A stretch of 8,022 nt of DNA from a bacterium (GTDB taxonomy: Bacteria; Hydrogenedentota; Hydrogenedentia; Hydrogenedentiales; SLHB01): assembly GCA_024231375.1 (NCBI GenBank), contig JAAEQP010000761.1:1-8022 (forward strand), given 5' to 3'. A program made the position numbers and the translations under genes. The notes under the pieces are model-generated. The model made no database searches, had not been told where the DNA came from, and saw only the letters and a program-made list of their open reading frames with translations. This document shows positions 1-6,071 of this stretch, in pieces (the first letter of the stretch is position 1; each line of letters begins with the position of its first letter).

Positions 1-2
1 AA

Positions 3-3000
3 CCGGTCTGGGAAGATACGTTGAACCGCGATCTCATGCCCTATGACCGGGTGTTGGAGCCCGTCGTGGCCGGGAAGACCCTCTTCCTCGCGTTCAACGA
101 CACGGACAAACTGGTCGCACTGGATACCGACACGGGTGAGGAGCGCTGGGCGTTCTACACGGACGGTCCTATTCGTTTTGCACCGGTCGTCTGGGAAGGC
201 CACGTCTACATTGTCAGCGACGACGGCTGCCTGTATTGCCTGGACGCCGCAAAGGGCGAGGTCACGTGGAAGACGCGCGGTGCGCCTGAAGCGCGCCGTC
301 TTCTTGGCAACAGCCGGCTCATCTCGACGTGGCCGGCGCGTGGCGCGCCCGTGGTGCATGACGGCATCGTGTATTGGGCCGCCGGCATTTGGCCCTTCAT
401 GGGAACCTTCATCTACGCCCAGGACACCCTGACCGGCGATGTGGTGTGGCTGAACGACGGTGACGGGTCTACATTCCAGGAGCAACCGCACGGCGGCGCG
501 TGGTCCTTCGGTGGCGTAGGGCCCCAAGGATACTTCGTCGTGTCAGGCGACCGGCTGCTGGTGCCTGGCGGGCGATCCGTGCCGGCCGCTTTCGACCGCA
601 AGACGGGCGAGTTGAAGCACTATCTGTTCCACGACAACAACAAGACGGGCGGCTCGTTTGTGTGCGCCGACGAGACGCTGTTCTTCAATCACTATCGCGA
701 GCGCGTGGTATCGGCCTACGACGTAGAGACCGGCGAACCCCGCGTAGCGAGAATGGGCAAGTACCCGGTGTTGACGCCCGAGGCGTACTACATGTCGGGC
801 CCGTCAATCCGCGCATTCGATGCGGCGAAGGTCAAGGCGAAACCGGACGAATGGGTTGAAGCCTCGCTGTGGGAATTGCCCATCGACTCGTCAGGCGACC
901 TCATCAAGGCCGGACAGCGGCTCTACGTGGGTAGCAAGGACAAAATCGTGGCGGTGCAGCTTTCCACGAACGGCGCGCCGCCGTCCATTGCGTGGAGCAA
1001 AACCGTGGAAGGCGGAGTGGAACGTCTCGTCGCCGCGGACGACAAGCTCTTCGCGGTGACGGTCGAAGGCCGGTTGATGGTGTTCGGCGCCGGAACCGGC
1101 AAGGACCCTGTGCGACGCGACCTGACGGAGGCTTCAGCCTCCGAGGTTGCTGACGGTGCCGTCGCACGGGCCAAGGACATCGTGAAGCAGACGGGCGTTT
1201 CCGAAGGGTATGCCTTGTTCTACGGTGTCGGCGACGGTTCGTTGCTGCGCGCCTTGGCGGACGAAACCGACCTGCGGCTCATTGCGTTCGACCCGGACGC
1301 GAACCGTGTGGACGAGGTCCGCCGTGAGTTGGATGCCCAGGGACTGTACGACGGGCGGATTGCCGTGGCCCAGGGGGATCCCGTTTCCGCGAACGCCGCT
1401 CCGTACTTGGCATCGCTGACGGTGGTTCACGACCTGAAGTACACCCTCGACGCGGCGTTCGTCGAAGCCGTCTACCGTTCCGTGCGTCCATATGGAGGTA
1501 TGGTGTGGGTAGACGGTGCGGCCGCAGGTGATTTGAAGAAGGCGTTTGCGAAGGCCCCGGGGGTCGCGATTCCGGGCGATGGCCTGGTTTCCAGGGAAGG
1601 TTCTCTGGAGGGCGCTGGACAATGGACCCACTACCTCGGCGACCCGGCCCAGACTGGCAAATCCGATGACAAACGCGTGAAATTGCCGTTGGGACTGCTG
1701 TGGTTTGGCGGGAACACGCACGAAGACGTGCTCACCCGGCACGGACACGGACCGCCCGAGCAGATCGTGGACGGCCGATTGGTCATCCAGGGCATGGACT
1801 GCATGTCGGCGCGCGACGTATACACGGGCCGGGTTCTGTGGCGCACGCCCATGACCGATTTCGACACCTACGGCGTGTACTACGATCAAACATACAAAGA
1901 AACGCCGACGAGCACGGCGTACAACCAGGTTCACATTCCTGGCGCGAACGTGCGGGGCACCAACTTCGTTGTCACGTCCGACAGCATCTATGTGATTCAG
2001 ACGGGCCGGTGCGACGTGCTTGACCCGGTTTCAGGTGAGATCAAGGGCAGCCTGCGCCTGCCGTCGCGCGATCCCGGCGCCGACTCTCCCGCCTACCCGG
2101 CGTGGGGCTACATCGGCGTGTACGAGGATCTGCTTGTCGCGGGAGCCGACTTCGTGAAGTTCTCGGACATTGTACCGCCCCCCGACGAAGGCAAAGGCGC
2201 AATCTGGGAGAATTACGACACCAGCGCCAGCAGGAAGTTGGTGGTCATGGACCGGCACACGGGCGAGCCCGCGTGGCAGATCGACGCGGAGTGCGGATTC
2301 CTGCACAACGGCATCGCACTGGCCGCCGACACGCTGTTCTGCCTGGACAAGGCACCGCCGAATCTGGAAGACCAACTCGCGCGACGCGGCAAAGCCACGC
2401 CGGACACCTACCGGTTGCGGGCGTACGACATCCGCACGGGCGATGTGCGTTGGGAGAAGGCTGAGGACGTGTTTGGATCGTTCCTGGCCTATTCCAAGGA
2501 GCACGACATCCTGGTCCAGTCAACGCGGCCCGCGCGCGACACGGTGCGGGGCGAGGAAGGCAAGCGCATCATTGCGTACCGGGGCAAGGACGGGACGGTG
2601 GTCTGGGACAAGAAGATGCGCTATCCCACGTTCCCCCTGATTCATGGCGACCGGTTCGTGACCGAGGGAGGCATGTTCGACCTGCAGACCGGCGAACAGG
2701 CCACCATCGCGAATCCGCTCACGGGTGAACCCATGGCCTGGGAGTGGAAGCGCATGTACGGGTGCAACTACCCCATCGCCGCTGAGAATCTCTTGACTTT
2801 CCGGTCGGGTGCGGCGGGGTACTACGACCTTGCGGGAGGTGGCGGCACGGGGAACTTTGGTGGATTCAAGTCCAGCTGTACCTCGAATCTCATCGCGGCG
2901 GACGGCGTCCTGAACGCGCCCGATTACACACGGACCTGCTCCTGTTCGTACCCGAACCAGACGTCGTTGGCCCTGGTACATACCCCCAGCGTGGAGAAAT

Positions 3001-3536
3001 GGACGTTTAATGAGTTCCGCCTTGGGGAGGCCCCCATCCAGCGGATCGGTGTCAACCTCGGCGCGCCGGGTGACCGGTTGGCGGACGACAACGTGATGTG
3101 GCTGGAGTATCCGGTGGTGGGCGGTGCTACGCCGAAAGTGAAGGTGTCATCCCTTCCCGAGAAGCCGCGGAGGTTCCTGCATCAGTCGCTCCGGTTCAAC
3201 GGCGATCATACGTGGGTGACGGCTTCCGGTGTTGAAGGCATTGAGTCTTTGACGATCGATCTCAATTCACTGAAGAAGCACAAGTACACGGTGCGGCTGC
3301 TCTTCGCCGAGCCGGAAGACCGGGCCGCGGGCGATCGCGTGTTCGGCGTGGAGATCGAGGGACGCAGTGTGCTGAAGGCGTTTGACGTCGTGAAGGAGGC
3401 GGGTGCCCCGCGCACGACGGTGGTGAAGGTATTTGAACGCATCAAAGCCGCGGAAACCCTGACGGTTGCTCTGAAGGCGGAGGATGGCTCGAAGGCACCT
3501 CCGATCTTGTGTGGTGTGGAAGTCATCGCGGACTGA
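3..3536 (+). CDS. PQQ-like beta-propeller protein with internal methyltransferase-like domain and C-terminal malectin-like domain (5' partial)
   Basis: The reading frame is open from the first bases of the window, so the true start and any signal peptide lie upstream; the TTG at 21 is only the first in-frame near-start codon and is not a likely start. Residues here are numbered from that codon. Residues about 15-370 and 540-1000 carry many PQQ/BamB-type blade motifs of the form D-x-x-T/S-G-x-x-x-W (DTDTGEERW, DTLTGDVVW, DVYTGRVLW, DRHTGEPAW, DIRTGDVRW). Between them, about 380-530, sits a Rossmann-like segment with the glycine-rich loop YGVGDG (401-406) and an acidic strand end AFDPD (422-426), as in class I SAM-dependent methyltransferases. 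About 1007-1171 resembles malectin-type carbohydrate-binding domains (GVNLGAP, HTW, YTVRLLFAEPE, RVFGVEIEG). Cysteines C915, C953, C973 and C975 cluster near the end of the second propeller. True PQQ binding is not shown; the blades may be purely structural. Substrate and role are unknown. An extracytoplasmic site is inferred from the propeller and malectin domains. Confidence 0.9.
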   Translation, partial: PVWEDTLNRDLMPYDRVLEPVVAGKTLFLAFNDTDKLVALDTDTGEERWAFYTDGPIRFAPVVWEGHVYIVSDDGCLYCLDAAKGEVTWKTRGAPEARRLLGNSRLISTWPARGAPVVHDGIVYWAAGIWPFMGTFIYAQDTLTGDVVWLNDGDGSTFQEQPHGGAWSFGGVGPQGYFVVSGDRLLVPGGRSVPAAFDRKTGELKHYLFHDNNKTGGSFVCADETLFFNHYRERVVSAYDVETGEPRVARMGKYPVLTPEAYYMSGPSIRAFDAAKVKAKPDEWVEASLWELPIDSSGDLIKAGQRLYVGSKDKIVAVQLSTNGAPPSIAWSKTVEGGVERLVAADDKLFAVTVEGRLMVFGAGTGKDPVRRDLTEASASEVADGAVARAKDIVKQTGVSEGYALFYGVGDGSLLRALADETDLRLIAFDPDANRVDEVRRELDAQGLYDGRIAVAQGDPVSANAAPYLASLTVVHDLKYTLDAAFVEAVYRSVRPYGGMVWVDGAAAGDLKKAFAKAPGVAIPGDGLVSREGSLEGAGQWTHYLGDPAQTGKSDDKRVKLPLGLLWFGGNTHEDVLTRHGHGPPEQIVDGRLVIQGMDCMSARDVYTGRVLWRTPMTDFDTYGVYYDQTYKETPTSTAYNQVHIPGANVRGTNFVVTSDSIYVIQTGRCDVLDPVSGEIKGSLRLPSRDPGADSPAYPAWGYIGVYEDLLVAGADFVKFSDIVPPPDEGKGAIWENYDTSASRKLVVMDRHTGEPAWQIDAECGFLHNGIALAADTLFCLDKAPPNLEDQLARRGKATPDTYRLRAYDIRTGDVRWEKAEDVFGSFLAYSKEHDILVQSTRPARDTVRGEEGKRIIAYRGKDGTVVWDKKMRYPTFPLIHGDRFVTEGGMFDLQTGEQATIANPLTGEPMAWEWKRMYGCNYPIAAENLLTFRSGAAGYYDLAGGGGTGNFGGFKSSCTSNLIAADGVLNAPDYTRTCSCSYPNQTSLALVHTPSVEKWTFNEFRLGEAPIQRIGVNLGAPGDRLADDNVMWLEYPVVGGATPKVKVSSLPEKPRRFLHQSLRFNGDHTWVTASGVEGIESLTIDLNSLKKHKYTVRLLFAEPEDRAAGDRVFGVEIEGRSVLKAFDVVKEAGAPRTTVVKVFERIKAAETLTVALKAEDGSKAPPILCGVEVIAD
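1158..1610 (+). other. Methyltransferase-like (Rossmann) domain embedded between propeller halves
   Basis: This is the part of the large propeller gene encoding about residues 380-530 (numbered from position 21). It begins with a helix (VARAKDIVKQTGV), then a beta strand and glycine loop ALFYGVGDGSLL, a second strand LRLIAFDPD with an acidic residue where SAM ribose is normally bound, a helix rich in R/E, then RIAVAQGD, and a later strand GGMVWVD. That order matches class I methyltransferases. The usual acidic residue before the glycine loop is not evident, and no catalytic motif for a particular methyl acceptor can be recognised. The domain may therefore be degenerate or a ligand-binding relic. 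The fold is inferred from sequence pattern only. Confidence 0.65.
3039..3533 (+). other. C-terminal malectin-like carbohydrate-binding domain
   Basis: This segment encodes the last 165 residues or so of the propeller protein. It opens with a strand RIGVNLGAPGDRLADD, followed by an aromatic stretch MWLEYP, the block NGDHTWVTASGVEG, then KYTVRLLFAEPED and RVFGVEIEGRSVLKAFDVVKEAG, and ends in strands TVALKAEDG and ILCGVEVIAD. This order, especially the 'YTVRLxFAE' strand followed by 'RVFxVxIxG', is the hallmark of malectin/malectin-like beta-sandwiches. In known families these bind glucose oligomers or attach to glycosidase and propeller partners. Ligand and binding residues here are not determined. 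Confidence 0.75.
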
Positions 3537-3545
3537 GGACCTCAG
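3533..3545. repeat. 13-bp palindrome holding both convergent stop codons
   Basis: The sequence CTGAGG-A-CCTCAG is a perfect 6-bp inverted repeat with a single central base. Its left arm contains the TGA stop of the plus-strand propeller gene (3534-3536) and its right arm contains the TGA stop of the minus-strand MutS-like gene (3544-3542). The 1-base centre leaves room for only about 4-5 pairs if it folds, and there is no T-run, so it is not a convincing intrinsic terminator. Confidence 0.5.
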
Positions 3546-5329
3546 ATACGCAGCCCGATGGATCGCATGAGGTTCAGCGCGTTGCCTTGCGACACGACAC
3601 CCGGCTTCAACCGGTAGTCGAACCGGATCTCGCCGTCTTCAAACCGGTCGCCGAAATGGACGTTGGCGGCCTGACCTTGCAGCGTGCCCGCAATGCGTGT
3701 GACGGCCAGGTCGTGTGTCGTGACCAGCCCGATGGCGCCCGCATCCACGAACCCCGACATGAGCGCCCCCGCCCCGATGGTGCGGTCGTGGGAGTTGGTG
3801 CCATGCAGAATCTCGTCCAACAGGAACAGCAGCGGGCCTTTGCCGGCCTGCACATGCATGTCGCGTAAACGCACGATCTCCGCGTAGAAGCGCGACATGC
3901 CCTTTCGGATGGAATCCTCGACGCGGATGGTGGCGCCCATGGACAGGGGCGACACGCGGAGCCCTTCGGCACAGGCCGGCGCGCCCAGGTAGGCCAACAC
4001 GACGTTGATGCCCACCGCCCGTAGCAGCGTGCTCTTTCCCGACATATTGGCGCCGCTCACGACCAGCAACCGCAGGCCGGTGTCGAGCCGCACGTCGTTG
4101 CGCACGCATTGGGACGGCGGTAGCAGGGGATGCCCCAGCGCGGTTGCGTCGAATACGGGCCCTTCTTCCACCACCTCGACGGGTGCGTCGTCGGGACGCT
4201 CGAAGGCGTATCCGGCCACGGAACTGAGTGCTTCGAGTTCGCCCAGGGCTTGAAGCCAGTCCGATACGCGGGGACCCCATTCCGTGCGCCAGCGTTCCAA
4301 GGCGCACGCGGCGTGCAACCAGCCCAGCACCGTCATGGACCCCAGTGCGAAGAGGAGGTTGGCGTGGGCTTCGGACCATTCAATTCTGCGCTTGAGCCTG
4401 GCGATCCGCTGGGATGCCGGGACGTTGCCGTCCCAGAACCGCGCGTGAAGCCGGGTCAAGGGATCGCACTGGAACGATTCCTGTTCCAGCCGGGCCAGAA
4501 CGCCCGCGAGTACCTCGAGTTCGCGGAGAGGCTCACTGGTCTCGCGCGCCACCCGGCCAACGCGATTCTTTAGCCCGATCCAGAGCGCCGCCTGTGCGCC
4601 GACGGCCAAGAGCAAGGGCCCAGCCCAGTCGGTGAGGGCCAGCGCGATGAAACCAAACAGCATAGCGCCAGTACCGGCCCACGCCACCCAGCGCCAAAGG
4701 CGCCAACTCAGCACGGGGTCGCCTCCTGCCCAAGCCGCCAGAAAACTCGGGGCCACCTGGGCCTCGACGACGCGCCCATGAAGCGCCAGCTCTTCGCGGA
4801 GATCCAGATTGTCGCGCAGTTCATCAACCGCCTCGCGGCGGGCCAGCATCGTGCCCCGGTCGGCCGGCGTACACATCCACGCGGCGAGGGCCTGCTCGCC
4901 GGACCGGGTCCGCGCCATGCATATGAGTTCGAAGAGCGACCCTTCGCCGAAGAGATCGAGGTCCTTGGCGTAGAGGTGTTCGTCAGGCGCGACGTGGGTG
5001 CCCGCGTTGCCCTGCCCAGGCCAAGTACCCTCCAGCCTGCGTAGGCCTGCTCCGTAGAACGCCATGCCGGCCTCGGCGCGGGCTTGGGCGCGCAGCACGC
5101 GGTCGTGCGCGATGACCAGGGCGACAAAGAGGGCCAGAGGTATCACCGCCCAGAACGGCGAAGCCCATGAGAGCGCGAACCCTCCCCAGACGGCGGCTAC
5201 AATGACCGCGAACACAAGAAGGCGCAGGTTGGCGATGCGCCCGGCCTTGCGTGCGCAGTCCTTCGCCACGGTCTGGTGCTGGGCCATCCGGGCCATATAG
5301 GTTTGGTGCGGTTTGCTCGTGCTTTCCAT
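3542..5329 (-). CDS. Membrane-associated MutS-family ATPase (MutS C-terminal ATPase domain, no mismatch-recognition domain)
   Basis: A 595-residue protein. The C-terminal 200 residues form a MutS-type ABC ATPase: Walker A GANMSGKST (426-434), the segment MSRFYAEIVRLRD (478-490) matching the MutS S-x-F-x-x-E region, Walker B LLFLLDEI (500-507) followed by HGTNSHDR, and the switch histidine in VTTHD (536-540). The N-terminal 400 residues replace the usual mismatch-recognition and clamp domains. They carry hydrophobic stretches at about 36-54, 57-75, 213-232 and 235-253, read as two membrane hairpins, plus a weaker one near 323-343. Residues about 110-190 and 260-320 look like lever helices. It is too short for MutS or MutS1 (about 850 residues) and lacks a Smr nuclease tail as in MutS2. 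Databases often label such proteins simply 'MutS'; a real role in mismatch repair is unproven. The ATG at 5329 is preceded by AAGGA 4 nt upstream, which fixes the start over internal Met13 and Met16. Confidence 0.88.
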   Translation of the reverse strand: MESTSKPHQTYMARMAQHQTVAKDCARKAGRIANLRLLVFAVIVAAVWGGFALSWASPFWAVIPLALFVALVIAHDRVLRAQARAEAGMAFYGAGLRRLEGTWPGQGNAGTHVAPDEHLYAKDLDLFGEGSLFELICMARTRSGEQALAAWMCTPADRGTMLARREAVDELRDNLDLREELALHGRVVEAQVAPSFLAAWAGGDPVLSWRLWRWVAWAGTGAMLFGFIALALTDWAGPLLLAVGAQAALWIGLKNRVGRVARETSEPLRELEVLAGVLARLEQESFQCDPLTRLHARFWDGNVPASQRIARLKRRIEWSEAHANLLFALGSMTVLGWLHAACALERWRTEWGPRVSDWLQALGELEALSSVAGYAFERPDDAPVEVVEEGPVFDATALGHPLLPPSQCVRNDVRLDTGLRLLVVSGANMSGKSTLLRAVGINVVLAYLGAPACAEGLRVSPLSMGATIRVEDSIRKGMSRFYAEIVRLRDMHVQAGKGPLLFLLDEILHGTNSHDRTIGAGALMSGFVDAGAIGLVTTHDLAVTRIAGTLQGQAANVHFGDRFEDGEIRFDYRLKPGVVSQGNALNLMRSIGLRI

Positions 5330-5333
5330 TGGA

Positions 5334-5338
5334 TCCTT
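5334..5338 (-). promoter_or_regulatory. Ribosome binding site of the MutS-like gene
   Basis: On the minus strand this reads AAGGA, with 4 nt before the ATG at 5329-5327. It supports that start against the internal methionines 12 and 15 codons downstream. Confidence 0.6.
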
Positions 5339-5446
5339 AGCGTATCACTCGGACCCGCATCCTTGAAAGGGGAATGTGGTTGACTTTGAGGCTGCATCGT
5401 GCGAAAACGGGGCTCCGGCTGGATGCCGGGTTGGCTGGAATAGGAC

Positions 5447-5451
5447 GGGAG
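5447..5451 (+). promoter_or_regulatory. Ribosome binding site of the LRAT-like gene
   Basis: GGGAG lies 8 nt upstream of the ATG at 5460. It favours this start over the GTG at 5376, which also has a purine-rich run (AAAGGGGAA) before it but would add 28 residues with no family resemblance. Confidence 0.55.
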
Positions 5452-5459
5452 AAGATAGT

Positions 5460-5867
5460 ATGGCGCGAGGCGACCACATCAGCGCACGTCGGGTCGGTTA
5501 TTCCCATCACGGGATCGATTGCGGCGATGGCACCGTGATCCACTATGCGGGCGACCACGGCGAGAAGCGAAATCCATGCGTGCGGCGAAGCACGCTGGCG
5601 GAGTTCGCCAAGGGTGCGCCCGTGGAGGTCGTGGCGCATCGACGCGCCGATGCCCCGGATATCGTGGTTGAACGCGCCGAGGGCCATGTGGGTGAAGCGC
5701 GGTATCGGCTGTTGCGCAGCAACTGCGAGCATTTCGCGCGGCGGTGTGCAACGGGAAAGCCGCGGAGTCGCCAAGTGCGGCGGGCTGCCACCGTCGCAGT
5801 GGCCGCCGTCTGCGGGATTGCGGTCGCAACCGTGCCCGCGTTGCGGCGGCGTCTGCGTCGCGGGTGA
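5460..5867 (+). CDS. LRAT / NlpC-P60-like acyltransferase-type protein with C-terminal hydrophobic helix
   Basis: With the ATG at 5460 the product is 135 residues. It begins MARGDHISARR, the standard opening of small bacterial LRAT-domain (lecithin retinol acyltransferase family) proteins. The expected catalytic set is present: H16 in YSHHGI, H28 in GDGTVIHY (12 residues apart, as in the vertebrate HRASLS enzymes) and C89 in NCEHFA. In the family the cysteine forms a thioester with an acyl group taken from a lipid, or acts as a thiol hydrolase; the bacterial substrates are unknown. The segment where relatives often read GIYVGDG reads GIDCGDG here, giving an extra cysteine, C21. Residues about 108-127 form a short hydrophobic helix flanked by arginines, suggesting a membrane anchor, which would fit a lipid substrate. 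A GTG at 5376 would extend it to 163 residues, but the domain starts right at the ATG. It is divergent from the MutS-like gene and 141 bp before the next gene. Confidence 0.85.
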   Translation: MARGDHISARRVGYSHHGIDCGDGTVIHYAGDHGEKRNPCVRRSTLAEFAKGAPVEVVAHRRADAPDIVVERAEGHVGEARYRLLRSNCEHFARRCATGKPRSRQVRRAATVAVAAVCGIAVATVPALRRRLRRG

Positions 5868-5902
5868 GGAACAACGAGTGGGGGAGAACGGCATGCTGCG
5901 TC

Positions 5903-5936
5903 GTTGCGGGTCACGAGGACTGCGGTGTGCCGCAAC
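5903..5936 (+). repeat. Overlapping inverted repeats downstream of the LRAT-like gene
   Basis: The right arm CCGCAAC (5930-5936) can pair with GTTGCGG (5903-5909), a 7-bp match 20 nt apart. Alternatively its first five bases pair with TGCGG (5921-5925), giving a 5-bp stem with the 4-nt loop TGTG. The two foldings exclude each other. No T-run follows, so a Rho-independent terminator is not supported. It could still be a transcript-end hairpin or chance in GC-rich DNA. Confidence 0.3.
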
Positions 5937-5997
5937 ACAGCTACCGGTACGAGATTCGGTTTCCCGCGTAGTGCGCATTTCTGTGGCTTGGCAATGG

Positions 5998-6001
5998 GGA
6001 G
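5998..6001 (+). promoter_or_regulatory. Ribosome binding site deciding the GTG start of the GHL10-like gene
   Basis: GGAG (within GGGGAGAG) lies 7 nt before the GTG at 6009. The nearby ATG at 5994 overlaps this site and has no good site of its own, and the GTG start puts a clean signal peptide at the N-terminus. Confidence 0.55.
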
Positions 6002-6008
6002 AGATTAC

Positions 6009-6071
6009 GTGAATCGCGTTCTTGTGTATCCGTATGTCTTGACGATCCTTCTTTCTGCGTCGGCAGTCGCG
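6009..6071 (+). other. Signal peptide of the GHL10-like protein
   Basis: Residues 1-21: a basic N-terminus (Arg3), an uninterrupted hydrophobic core and the small-residue pattern A19-V20-A21 before SEEGS. This is a Sec-type, signal peptidase I-like pattern. There is no cysteine after the core, so it is not a lipoprotein signal. Confidence 0.7.

Larger units (their letters stand above)
5330..5459. promoter_or_regulatory. Divergent intergenic region between MutS-like and LRAT-like genes
   Basis: These 130 bp separate two divergent starts, so promoters for both should lie here or just inside the neighbouring genes. I find no convincing sigma-70 pair: TTGACT at 5380-5385 lacks a -10 at the right distance. 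A small hairpin, CCGGC-TGGAT-GCCGG (5415-5429), would sit in the leader of the LRAT-like mRNA. No operator or riboswitch is recognisable. Confidence 0.4.

Noticed and set aside
1134..1934. Long minus-strand open frame of 266 codons inside the propeller gene
   Set aside because: It is a shadow of the plus-strand gene: the composition is arginine- and histidine-rich with no recognisable motif, while the plus frame carries clear propeller and Rossmann motifs.
3..3536. True quinoprotein dehydrogenase (PQQ enzyme)
   Set aside because: Blade motifs are present, but the vicinal-cysteine disulfide and catalytic Asp context of PQQ dehydrogenases are not recognisable, so only a PQQ-like fold is claimed.
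3639..4379. Minus-strand open frame of 246 codons overlapping the MutS-like gene
   Set aside because: It is a shifted frame of the ATPase domain, rich in arginine, alanine and proline and without domain signals. Walker A and B lie in the other frame.
3542..5329. Canonical MutS mismatch repair protein
   Set aside because: The length is 595 residues, the N-terminal mismatch-recognition F-x-E motif is absent, and membrane-type helices take its place.
5431..5459. TTGGCT and GATAGT as a promoter for the LRAT-like gene
   Set aside because: Spacing is 17 nt, but the -10 would touch the start codon and overlap the ribosome binding site, giving no usable leader.
5337..5978. Minus-strand open frame of 213 codons over the LRAT-like gene
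   Set aside because: It is antisense to a gene with an intact catalytic signature, has low-complexity composition, and would run across the start of the MutS-like gene.
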